64,000 nucleotides of DNA from Blastococcus litoris. Its GTDB lineage: Bacteria; Actinomycetota; Actinomycetes; Mycobacteriales; Geodermatophilaceae. Each line of letters begins with the position of its first letter. Within the stretch, counting starts at the first letter, position 1. Below are positions 43,291-50,375 of this stretch, one piece after another. The notes beneath the pieces were generated by a model. That model saw only the letters and a program-made list of their open reading frames with translations. It was not told the origin of the DNA and made no database searches. Location: assembly GCF_003075095.1 (NCBI RefSeq), contig NZ_QCZF01000002.1:372001-436000 (forward strand), written 5' to 3'. Position numbers and translations under genes: made by a program.

Positions 43291-44132
43291 TGGGTCCCTA
43301 CCAGTTCGCCGGCGGCACCGCCGTCGTCACCGGAGCAGCCAGCGGCATCGGCGAGGCCCTCGCCGCCCAGCTCGCCGAGCGGGGCAGCCACCTCGTGCTC
43401 GTCGACCGCGACGAGGACCGGCTCGGCGACGTCGCCGACCGGGCCCGGGCCGCGCACCCGGCCCTGACGGTCACCACCCACGTCGCCGACCTCTCCGACG
43501 ACGAGCAGACCGATGCCCTGGCCGCCACCCTCGCCAGGGAGCACCCCGAGACCACGCTGCTGGTCAACAACGCCGGCGTGGCCCTCGGCGGCCGCTTCGA
43601 CCAGGTGACCCTCGAGGAGTTCGACTGGGTCATGGCGGTCAACTTCCGGGCCGTCGTCCGGCTCACCCACGCACTGCTGCCGGCGCTCAAGGCACACCCG
43701 GGAGCGCACCTGGTCAACGTCTCCAGCGTCTTCGGCATCTTCGCCCCGGCGGGGCAGGCGGCCTACTCGGCGAGCAAGTTCGCCGTGCGCGGCTTCTCCG
43801 AGGCCGTGCGGCACGAGCTGGCGGAGGACCAGGTCGGCGTGACCGTCGTGCACCCCGGCGGCATCAAGACGCGCATCGCGGAGAGCGCACGCACCGGCTC
43901 CGGCGTCTCGGTCGAGGAGTACGAGGCCGGCCGCAAGCAGTTCGCCAAGCTCCTGCGCATGCCCCCGGAGAAGGCCGCCGCGCAGATCGTCGAGGCCATC
44001 GAGAAGCGGCGGCCGCGGCTGCTGATCGGCTGGAGCGCCACGGTCCCCGACGTGCTCGTCCGCCTGGCGCCCGGCAGCTACTGGAAGCTCATCGCCCGCC
44101 GGGCCGCCCCGGCGAAGCCGCCGGCCGGCTGA
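43290..44132 (+). CDS. SDR oxidoreductase downstream of ethA
   Basis: A 280-residue classical SDR. Cofactor motif VVTGAASGIGEALAAQLAER at ~12, LLVNNAGVALGG at ~95, catalytic Ser in LVNVSSVFGIFAP and YSASK at ~158-162; the C-terminal region has RPRLLIGWSATVPDVLVRLA, as in SadH-like enzymes of the mycobacterial mymA operon, which also pairs an SDR with a Baeyer-Villiger monooxygenase. It probably interconverts an alcohol and the ketone used by EthA. ATG at 43290 shares a base with the ethA stop. Confidence 0.85.
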   Translation: MGPYQFAGGTAVVTGAASGIGEALAAQLAERGSHLVLVDRDEDRLGDVADRARAAHPALTVTTHVADLSDDEQTDALAATLAREHPETTLLVNNAGVALGGRFDQVTLEEFDWVMAVNFRAVVRLTHALLPALKAHPGAHLVNVSSVFGIFAPAGQAAYSASKFAVRGFSEAVRHELAEDQVGVTVVHPGGIKTRIAESARTGSGVSVEEYEAGRKQFAKLLRMPPEKAAAQIVEAIEKRRPRLLIGWSATVPDVLVRLAPGSYWKLIARRAAPAKPPAG

Positions 44133-44164
44133 AATCCGGTTGTGCGGGGCGGTAGAACCGGGAG

Positions 44165-45175
44165 GTGACCTCCCGTCTCGTCGAGCTCGGCCCGGACGAC
44201 GCCCTCTTCGCCGACTGGTGCGCCGTCTGGGCCGCCGCATCGCTGGCCGAACGCCCCGACGAACCGCCCCGCCCGGCCGCCGACCACGTGGCGATCGGCC
44301 GTGAGCTGCTCACCGCCGGCGGCTCGCGCACGGGCACGCACCGCGCCGCCGTCGTCGACGGCGCCGTCGCAGGTGCCCTGCGGTTGATCCTGCCGACGCG
44401 CGACAACACGACGGTGGCGATCGTCGACGTCGCCGTCCACCCCGCCCACCGGCGCCGGGGGCTGGGCAGCGCGCTGCTCGCCGAAGGGCTGGCCCTGGCA
44501 GCGGCGCACGGCCGCACGGTCGCCATCGCGGACGTCGACGAACCGGCACCGGACAACCCCGGTCGCGCCTTCGCCCAGCGGCACGACTGGTCCTGCGACC
44601 TGCTCGAGACCCGGCGCGACCTCGACCTCCCGGTGCCCGAGGACCGCCTCGCCGCGCTCGAGGCGGAGGCCGCCGCGGCCGGAGCGGGCTACGAGATCGT
44701 CACCTGGCGCGACCGCACGCCCGACGCCCTGCTCGAGGACCGCGCCCTGCTCGCCCGGCGGATGACGACGGACGCCCCGCAGGGCGACCTGCCCGTCGAG
44801 GAGGAGGAGTGGGACGGCGCCCGCATGCGCGAGGTCGAGGAGGTGTCCCTGGCCCGCGGCCGGACGGTGGTGTCGGCCGGCGCCGTGCACGAGGGCCGCC
44901 TGGTGGGCTACACCGACCTGCAGATCCCGCTGTCGGTGCCGGTGCGGGCCCAGCAGGCGGGCACGCTCGTCCTGCGCGAGCACCGCGGCCACCGGCTCGG
45001 CGCCCGCATGAAGGTGGCGGTGCTGCGCGAGCTGGCAGCCTCCTTCCCGTCGGTGCGCCGGATCAGCACCTACAACTCCGAGAGCAACCGGCCGATGGTC
45101 GCCGTCAACGAGGCGCTGGGCTTCCGCCCGGCCGGCCAGTTCTCCGCCTGGTCCACGCGGCTGCCCGGGGCCTGA
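44165..45175 (+). CDS. Tandem GNAT acetyltransferase
   Basis: A 336-residue protein made of two GNAT domains. The N-terminal domain has IVDVAVHPAHRRRGLGSALL (RxxGxG acetyl-CoA loop) at ~85-104; the C-terminal domain has TLVLREHRGHRLGARMKVAV at ~262-281 and ends ISTYNSESNRPMVAVNEALG. This double-domain layout resembles mycothiol synthase but the sequence is that of a generic GNAT pair common in actinobacteria. Substrate unknown. GTG at 44165 with GGGAG upstream; a TAGAAC box lies 6 nt ahead of GGTG, making a leaderless start possible. Confidence 0.85.
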   Translation: MTSRLVELGPDDALFADWCAVWAAASLAERPDEPPRPAADHVAIGRELLTAGGSRTGTHRAAVVDGAVAGALRLILPTRDNTTVAIVDVAVHPAHRRRGLGSALLAEGLALAAAHGRTVAIADVDEPAPDNPGRAFAQRHDWSCDLLETRRDLDLPVPEDRLAALEAEAAAAGAGYEIVTWRDRTPDALLEDRALLARRMTTDAPQGDLPVEEEEWDGARMREVEEVSLARGRTVVSAGAVHEGRLVGYTDLQIPLSVPVRAQQAGTLVLREHRGHRLGARMKVAVLRELAASFPSVRRISTYNSESNRPMVAVNEALGFRPAGQFSAWSTRLPGA

Positions 45176-45196
45176 GGCGTCCGGTTGACTGGGCGC

Positions 45197-45844
45197 GTGC
45201 CGACCGACCGCGCTGTCCCCGCCCAGTTCGTCCGCGACCACACCCGGCCGGAGCGTCCCTCCCTCGTCCCCGAGGTGACCCTGCACGTCGCCGCGGACGT
45301 CGTCGCGCTGTGGGAGGCGATCGAGTCCGAGCGGGGCGTGGCGCCCACCGACCCGCCCTTCTGGGCCGCCGCCTGGCCCGGCGGGCAGGCCCTCGCCCGC
45401 CACGTCCTCGACCAGCCGGGCGTCGTGGCCGGGCGGTCGGTGCTGGACCTCGGCGCCGGCAGCGGGCTCGTCGCGATCGCCGCGGCGCTCGCCGGCGCCG
45501 CGCGGGTCGGCGCGAGCGACATCGACCCGTTCTCGCACACCGCGGTCGCGGTGAACGCCGAGGCCAACGGGGTGGCGCCGATCGCCGTCCTCGGGGACGT
45601 CCTGGGCGAGGAGCCGCCGGTCGTCGACGTCGTCCTGGCCGGCGACGTCTGCTACGACCGCGTGATGAGCGAGCGCGTGCTGCCGTGGCTGGAGGCTGCC
45701 CGCGCGCGGGGTGCCGAGGTGTTGCTGGGCGACCCCGGGCGGCCCTACGTCCCGGTCGACCGGCTGGAGCGGGTGGCAATGTTCGACGTCCCGGACACCG
45801 AAGGACCACAGGTTCGGCGGGCGACGGTCTGGAGACTGCCGTGA
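45197..45844 (+). CDS. Class I SAM-dependent methyltransferase (protein lysine or nicotinamide type)
   Basis: A 215-residue methyltransferase of the METTL/ETFB-lysine-type group. After the N-terminal FVRDHTRPERPSLVPEVTLH comes DPPFWAAAWPGGQALARHVL, motif I VLDLGAGSGLVAIAAALAGA (~80-99), acidic loop ASDIDPFSHTAVAVNAEANG, and motif post-II VDVVLAGDVCYDRVMSERVL with the DxxY-like GDVCYD characteristic of lysine methyltransferases of this group. Substrate is probably a protein lysine, by family. GTG at 45197; TTG at 45185 is in frame but less likely. Confidence 0.8.
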   Translation: MPTDRAVPAQFVRDHTRPERPSLVPEVTLHVAADVVALWEAIESERGVAPTDPPFWAAAWPGGQALARHVLDQPGVVAGRSVLDLGAGSGLVAIAAALAGAARVGASDIDPFSHTAVAVNAEANGVAPIAVLGDVLGEEPPVVDVVLAGDVCYDRVMSERVLPWLEAARARGAEVLLGDPGRPYVPVDRLERVAMFDVPDTEGPQVRRATVWRLP

Positions 45845-45888
45845 CAGGCGGGGCGAGATGCATCACGTCGCCGATTTCGGATCCGGCG

Positions 45889-45918
45889 TTGTCACGACTC
45901 GATAACGGCGGTTACGTT
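45889..45918 (+). promoter_or_regulatory. Putative promoter of the riboswitch-transglycosylase transcript
   Basis: TTGTCA at 45889-45894, 18-nt spacer, TACGTT at 45913-45918, about 50 nt ahead of the riboswitch. The stretch 45845-46340 contains this promoter and the riboswitch leader and no protein-coding gene. Confidence 0.45.
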
Positions 45919-45969
45919 GGCTGCGTCCGGCCGGTTGTTCCTGCCCCACCGGGGGAGGCCGTGCCGGGC

Positions 45970-46119
45970 GCCGCCGAGTCGCCCACCGCACCTGTTCCGA
46001 CAGGGTGAGGGCGAGCCGGGGACCCACCGCAGTACTGGGGTGAATCCTGCTCCGAGCCCAGGCTCGGGGCGGGTAGGGCTGCTTCCCGCCCGAATCCGTC
46101 AGCTAACTCGGTAGGCGGC
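45970..46119 (+). ncRNA. c-di-AMP riboswitch (ydaO-yuaA type)
   Basis: Closing stem GCCGCC (45970-45975) with GGCGGC (46114-46119). Inside are the conserved blocks of the class: GAGCCGGGGACCCA at 46013-46026, GGGGTGAATC at 46037-46046, and GGGTAGGGCTGCTTCCCGCC followed by CGAATCCGTCAGCTAACTCG running to GTAGGC at about 46071-46116. In actinobacteria this RNA binds cyclic di-AMP and shuts off cell-wall hydrolase genes, including rpf-type ones. The downstream gene starts 222 nt later. A small perfect hairpin GCGCCC-TCT-GGGCGC at 46284-46298 may belong to the expression platform. Confidence 0.93.
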
Positions 46120-46340
46120 CACGGAAGAGACCGGAGAAACGGAGAGCAGCACGGCCCGCCCTCGGGCAGACCTTGCACGGAGCAGCCGATCCGGACCGTC
46201 GCGCGGGAGACCCCTGCGCTGATGCGGTCCGTCGGGCGACCCGCCCGCCGCGCTGCCCGTCGCCACACAGCAGTGGATCGCTCGCGCCCTCTGGGCGCCG
46301 GCCGTACCGCTGCGCCGTCATCGGAGAGCACACGCACCCC

Positions 46341-47108
46341 ATGAACATCCGCACCACCCTGTCCTCGTCCGCCGCCGCCCTCCGTGCGCGCGGCACCCGG
46401 CTGCCCGCGAAGGGCCGCCGTCCCGCCATGTACCTCACGACCGCCGCCGCGGGCGCGCTGCTCGTCGGCGTCGTGACCTCCAGCGGGCCGCCCGCCCAGG
46501 CCGACGCCGCGCAGCCCGAGTCGGTCAGCGTCGCCGAGCAGCTCGGCGTCAGCGCGCAGTCCCCGCAGAAGCTGCAGGGCGACGTCGTCGGCTCGCTGGA
46601 GCAGCTGGCCGCCAGCCGCGCCGAGCGGGACGCCGAGCAGGCCACCGCCAAGGCCGCCCAGGACGCCGCCGTCCAGGCCGAGCTGGACCGCATCGCCGCG
46701 GAGCAGGCCGCCGCCAAGGCAGCGGCCGAGGAGGCCGCCCGCGTCGAGGCCGCCCGCGCCGCCGAGGCCGCGGCCGCCGCCGCGCGCCCCGGGCAGGGCA
46801 CCGACGTCGCCGTCGCCCCCGCCGGCTCCTACAAGGAGTACGCGATGAGCAAGGTCGGCAGCGCCGCCGAGTTCAGCTGCCTCGAGAGCCTCTGGGGCAA
46901 GGAGAGCGGCTGGAACCCGAACGCGCAGAACCCCAGCAGCACCGCGTACGGGATCGCCCAGTTCCTCAACTCGACCTGGGCCGGCACCGGCATCGCCAAG
47001 ACGTCGGACGGCTACCGGCAGATCGACGCCGGCCTCATCTACATCGAGAAGGCCTACGGCTCGCCGTGCGGCGCGTGGGCCAAGTCCCAGGCCAGCGGCT
47101 GGTACTAG
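46341..47108 (+). CDS. Secreted lytic-transglycosylase-like (Rpf-like) protein
   Basis: A 255-residue secreted protein. A basic N-terminus (~35 residues) precedes a signal-type helix (MYLTTAAAGALLVGVVTSSG, ~36-55), then an Ala/Glu-rich coiled coil from ~95 to ~155, and a C-terminal transglycosylase-like domain (~165-255) with EFSCLESLWGKESGWNPNAQ, where the Glu of LWGKESGW is the likely catalytic residue, and NPSSTAYGIAQFLNSTWAGT (G-x-x-Q). It probably cleaves peptidoglycan glycan strands during growth or resuscitation. ATG at 46341 follows the c-di-AMP riboswitch leader, so expression is likely reduced when c-di-AMP is high. Confidence 0.88.
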   Translation: MNIRTTLSSSAAALRARGTRLPAKGRRPAMYLTTAAAGALLVGVVTSSGPPAQADAAQPESVSVAEQLGVSAQSPQKLQGDVVGSLEQLAASRAERDAEQATAKAAQDAAVQAELDRIAAEQAAAKAAAEEAARVEAARAAEAAAAAARPGQGTDVAVAPAGSYKEYAMSKVGSAAEFSCLESLWGKESGWNPNAQNPSSTAYGIAQFLNSTWAGTGIAKTSDGYRQIDAGLIYIEKAYGSPCGAWAKSQASGWY

Positions 47109-47183
47109 GAGGCCCACCCTTCGCCCCACGCCTCGCAGGCTCGGCGCGGGCCCCTGAGGGTGGCCGTTCCAGGACGTCACCAC

Positions 47184-47264
47184 GTGGCGGTGCACATCGG
47201 GACGGCGGGGTGGAGCTGCGACACCGTCCGCAACGCCGAGCGGCTCCGCGGCCTGGCCGGCTGA
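47184..47264 (+). pseudogene. Possible remnant of a DUF72-family gene N-terminus
   Basis: A 26-codon open stretch, GTG to TGA, translates to a start like VHIGTAGWSCDTV. The HIGTAGWS motif is the hallmark N-terminus of DUF72 proteins (normally ~250 residues). Here it stops after 26 codons, so only a decayed fragment is left. The tiny size makes this tentative. Confidence 0.25.
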
Positions 47265-47265
47265 C

Positions 47266-48441
47266 TCATCCCTCGAGGAGGCCGGCCCGCTGCTTCGCGG
47301 TGAGGGCGGTGCGCACGGCGGCGTCGACGGTGCGGGCGAACACCGGGTCGCTCGCGTCGCGGGCCAGGACGGCGTCGACCATCTCCGGCACCAGCTCCGG
47401 GTCGACGGTGAGCAGCAGGGTGCCGCCGGCGGCGATGAAGCGCACCGCCCGGTCGCCCGGCGGGACGTCGCTCACCGCCTCCGCGTTGCCCAGGTCGTCG
47501 GAGATCACCACGCCGTCGAACCCCAGGCGCCCGCGCAGCAGGCCCATGAGGACCACCGAGGAGAAGGCCGCCTGGTCGTCGGGATCGATCAGGGCGTAGG
47601 TCGCCGACGACACCATCACGAACGGCGCCGCGGACGAGGCGGCGAGCTCGCCGAACAGCGCCACTTGCGGGTCGTCGGCGGTCGTGACCGTGTCGGTCAC
47701 GTCGGCGGAGGTGTCGGTGTTGGCCTGCACCCGTCCGAGCCCGGGGAAGTGCTTGAGGGTGGCGGTGACGCCGGCGCCGGCGAGCCCGTCGACCACGGTG
47801 CCGGCCGCGGCCGCCACGGCCTCGGGCGTGCTGCCGTACTGGCGGTCGAAGTAGCCGATGGGCGCGTTCGCCTGCTCGTTGCCCGGCGGGACGACGTCGG
47901 CGACGGGGGCGAGGTCGAGGTTCACCCCGGCGCTGCGGAGCGCCGTGCCCATGCCCTGGGCGAGCGCCGCGAGCTCGGCCGGGGGCATCGACCCCTGCTG
48001 CAGGGCCGAGGGCAGGCGCTCGAAGCCGGGGCCCTTGAGGGTCTGCACGTCGCCGCCCTCCTGGTCGGCGGCGACCCACAGCCCCGGCCCCGGGGCTGCG
48101 GCCTGCCAGCGCTCGCTCACCTGCGCGAGCTCCTCGGCGGGGGCCGTGGACCGGCCGGCCATGAAGAGCCCGCCCACGCCGCTCTCCGCCACGGCGTCCC
48201 CGCTGCCGAGGTCGTCGAGCGGTACGCCGGCGACGAACAGCTGGGCGACCTGCGCCCGCCGGTCGAGCCCGGCCAGCGCCGCCTCGACCGGGTCCGCGGG
48301 GGCCGAGGACGTCGTGGTCGGGGCGCTCGACGACGACTGGGCGCGGGGGCCCGGGGGCGGCTCCGAGCCGCAGGCCGTCGCCAGGAGGGACAGCGCGACC
48401 GCGATCACGGGGGCGGACACCCGGCGTCCGACGGTGGGCAT
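47266..48441 (-). CDS. Lipoprotein glycoside hydrolase family 3 (NagZ-like)
   Basis: A 391-residue GH3 enzyme with a lipoprotein signal (VIAVALSLLATAC, Cys~22) and a Ser/Pro/Thr linker. The GH3 barrel has VAADQEGGDVQTLKGPGF, VNLDLAPVADVVPPGNEQA, VTATLKHFPGLGRVQANTDT and the nucleophile strand GVVISDDLGNAEAV with its Asp. Characterised NagZ enzymes carry a catalytic Asp-x-His after the KHFPGHG motif; this sequence reads ANTDTSAD, so the His is absent, as in other actinobacterial members. It likely acts outside the cell on beta-N-acetylglucosaminides of peptidoglycan. ATG at 48441 with AAGGAG upstream. Confidence 0.85.
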   Translation of the reverse strand: MPTVGRRVSAPVIAVALSLLATACGSEPPPGPRAQSSSSAPTTTSSAPADPVEAALAGLDRRAQVAQLFVAGVPLDDLGSGDAVAESGVGGLFMAGRSTAPAEELAQVSERWQAAAPGPGLWVAADQEGGDVQTLKGPGFERLPSALQQGSMPPAELAALAQGMGTALRSAGVNLDLAPVADVVPPGNEQANAPIGYFDRQYGSTPEAVAAAAGTVVDGLAGAGVTATLKHFPGLGRVQANTDTSADVTDTVTTADDPQVALFGELAASSAAPFVMVSSATYALIDPDDQAAFSSVVLMGLLRGRLGFDGVVISDDLGNAEAVSDVPPGDRAVRFIAAGGTLLLTVDPELVPEMVDAVLARDASDPVFARTVDAAVRTALTAKQRAGLLEG

Positions 48442-48490
48442 GGAGCTCCTTCCGAGCGGGGCAGGTCGTCGTCTGCGCATCGTCGCTGCT

Positions 48491-48532
48491 GAGCGGCCTC
48501 CCGGGCACCCGCGACACCCCGGGAGGCCGCTC
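48491..48532. repeat. Perfect 15-bp inverted repeat between divergent genes
   Basis: GAGCGGCCTCCCGGG at 48491-48505 and its exact reverse complement at 48518-48532, with a 12-nt loop. It lies between the starts of the GH3 lipoprotein (48441) and the helical protein (48566), so it is not a 3' terminator; it may be an operator, a 5'-UTR structure for either gene or a REP-like unit. Confidence 0.65.
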
Positions 48533-48565
48533 GCCGTCTCCCGGCCCGGGTAATACCGTCGGGTC

Positions 48566-48961
48566 ATGGCCGGTGAGCAGGAGAGACCAGAGCCCCAGAC
48601 GGCGACCGGGAAGCTGGTCGGGCGGTCGATCGACGAGTTCGTCAACCAGCTCCGCGGCTTCACCGACCGGGCCCGCTCGGTGGCCGGCGCCGTCCCGGCC
48701 CGGTTGCACCTGCCCGCGCTGCCCTCGCCCCCCGGCGCGATGAGCGCGGCGCAGGTGAGCGCCATCGCGCAGACGGTGCGGGCGCAGCGCGAGTCGATCT
48801 CCGCGATCCGCTCGCAGCTCGAGGCGTTCGACCAGCAGCTGGCGGTCTTCGAGCGGATCCTCGACCCGCTGGTCGAGTGGAGCGCGACCTGGGCGCAGCT
48901 GGAGAAGGCGGTCGGCGACTTCGTGCGGCCGGCCCCCGACGGCAGGCAGCCGGAGGTCTAG
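48566..48961 (+). CDS. Hypothetical helical protein
   Basis: A 131-residue soluble protein, mostly helical: KLVGRSIDEFVNQLRGFTDR (~16-35), a Pro-rich hinge LHLPALPSPPG, and a second long helix VSAIAQTVRAQRESISAIRS continuing through QLEAFDQQLAVFERILDPL. No known domain; the layout recalls small phasin-like or coiled-coil proteins. ATG at 48566. Its stop overlaps the stop of the converging gene at 48958 through the shared CTAG. Both products are helical and of similar size, so they may interact. Confidence 0.5.
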   Translation: MAGEQERPEPQTATGKLVGRSIDEFVNQLRGFTDRARSVAGAVPARLHLPALPSPPGAMSAAQVSAIAQTVRAQRESISAIRSQLEAFDQQLAVFERILDPLVEWSATWAQLEKAVGDFVRPAPDGRQPEV

Positions 48962-49392
48962 AGCCCCTCGTCGGTCTCGTCGCGGTGCCTGCGGCGCAGG
49001 AGGCCGGTCACCGAGCCCACCCGGTCCTGCGCCACCCGCAGCCCGTGGATCAGCGGGACCAGGTCCTCCTGGATGCGCCGCAACGTGTCCGGGACCGTGT
49101 CGACCACGGGGTCGTCGAGCACCCGGCCCACCCGCTCGATGCCCGGCTTCAGGGCCCGGACCGGCTCCTCCAGCTCGTCCACGAGGTCCTCGAGGCGCTC
49201 GGCGATCCGCTGGGCAGAGGCGATCGTCGCGTGCGCCATGGTCGTGGCCTCGGTCAGCTCCTTGACCGTCCCGTTGAGATCGCTCAGGGTGCGCGGCAGC
49301 TGGGCCAGCGCCTCCGTCTGCGTCTGCAGCAGGCTCAGGAGCTCGGTCAGCCCCGGGATGCGGGGCATCCCCAGCCCGCGGAAGGGATCCAC
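48958..49392 (-). CDS. Hypothetical helical protein, converging pair
   Basis: A ~144-residue protein with a short hydrophobic-poor N-terminus (FRGLGMPRIPGLTELLSLLQ) and two long amphipathic helices with coiled-coil character (LNGTVKELTEATTMAHATIA, then AERLEDLVDELEEPVRALKP). No signal peptide. The start is uncertain: GTG at 49392 is used; TTG at 49428 and a later ATG at about 49371 are in frame, none with a good ribosome site. Function unknown. Confidence 0.45.
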   Translation of the reverse strand: MDPFRGLGMPRIPGLTELLSLLQTQTEALAQLPRTLSDLNGTVKELTEATTMAHATIASAQRIAERLEDLVDELEEPVRALKPGIERVGRVLDDPVVDTVPDTLRRIQEDLVPLIHGLRVAQDRVGSVTGLLRRRHRDETDEGL

Positions 49393-49455
49393 GTCAGCAA
49401 CCGTCGACGAGGAGGCGGCGCGCCGCAACCGCAGGCCGGGTGCCGGCGCCCCCGG

Positions 49456-50172
49456 TCACAGCCCGCCGAGCGTGCCGGTGCGTACGAACTGGTCGGCGAT
49501 GTCGCGCACCTTGGTGTTGGTCTCCATCGACACCCGGGTGAGGGCCTGGAACGCCTGGTCGGGGGTGAGCCGGTAGCGCTCCATCAGGATCCCCTTGGCC
49601 TGGTCGATCACGGCCCGGGAGTCCAGCGCAGCGGCGAGGTGCTCGGCCCGCTGCACAGCGCTCGCGTACAGGTACATGTTCGAGACGGGGACGACCGCGT
49701 AGTCGGCGAAGCGGGAGACGAGGTCGCGGGTGCGCCGGTCGGAGACGGTGAACTGGCGGGCGTAGACGTTCATCGCCCCGGCGACCTTCTCGCGGGTCGG
49801 GAGGGGGAAGGAGAGCACGCTCCCGCACCCGGCGGCCGCCGCCTCCCGCGCGAACTCCGGCCAGAGCTCGGGCGACCGGGTGTCGACGATCTCGGCGGTC
49901 CGGCCCGTGGACGCGGCGGACAGGCAGGGGCCCGCCCCCTGCCGGTACTGGGTCTCGTCGAGGGAGAGCGCCAGGTCCCCGGTCGCCGCGACGGTGGTCG
50001 GGCGGTTGTCGCCGACGATGGTGAGGGAGATGACCGGTTCGCCGGGCAGGACGCCGGCAGCCAGGGCGGTGACCCGCTGCAGGACCGACTCGAGGGAGTG
50101 CTCGGCGAAGGACAGCAGGCCGAGCTCGTCGAAGGCCGGCTGGGCGACGGCGTCGCCGTCCGGGGGATTCAC
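49456..50172 (-). CDS. GAF and ANTAR domain regulator
   Basis: A 238-residue protein. Residues ~15-160 form a GAF sensory domain (LDETQYRQGAGPCLSAASTG, SVLSFPLPTREKVAGAMNVY), and ~170-230 an ANTAR RNA-binding domain (DSRAVIDQAKGILMERYRLT, then ALTRVSMETNTKVRDIADQF), which is the conserved three-helix end. ANTAR proteins bind paired hairpins in nascent RNA and prevent termination. GTG at 50172 with GGAGCG upstream. It lies downstream, 204 bp away, of the MEDS-HATPase gene on the same strand. Confidence 0.9.
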   Translation of the reverse strand: MNPPDGDAVAQPAFDELGLLSFAEHSLESVLQRVTALAAGVLPGEPVISLTIVGDNRPTTVAATGDLALSLDETQYRQGAGPCLSAASTGRTAEIVDTRSPELWPEFAREAAAAGCGSVLSFPLPTREKVAGAMNVYARQFTVSDRRTRDLVSRFADYAVVPVSNMYLYASAVQRAEHLAAALDSRAVIDQAKGILMERYRLTPDQAFQALTRVSMETNTKVRDIADQFVRTGTLGGL

Positions 50173-50375
50173 TGCTGCGCTCCGTGTGGGTGGCACCGGA
50201 CGATGCCGCCGGCGATCGACGACGACGCCCCGGGGTCTTCCAAGGCCCGTCGAAGGGCTGGGCGGTGTCCCGCCCGCGCGCCGGCTGTTGGACGCGCTCG
50301 CGCCCAGGATATCCAGCGCCGCACCGGACCCCGGGCAGCGGTCGGTCGGCCGTGTCGTGCGAGGTCCCGGCCGCC

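Noticed and set aside
46173-46340. Upstream in-frame extension of the transglycosylase gene
   Set aside because: Lies in the untranslated leader after the riboswitch; the signal peptide fits only the ATG at 46341.
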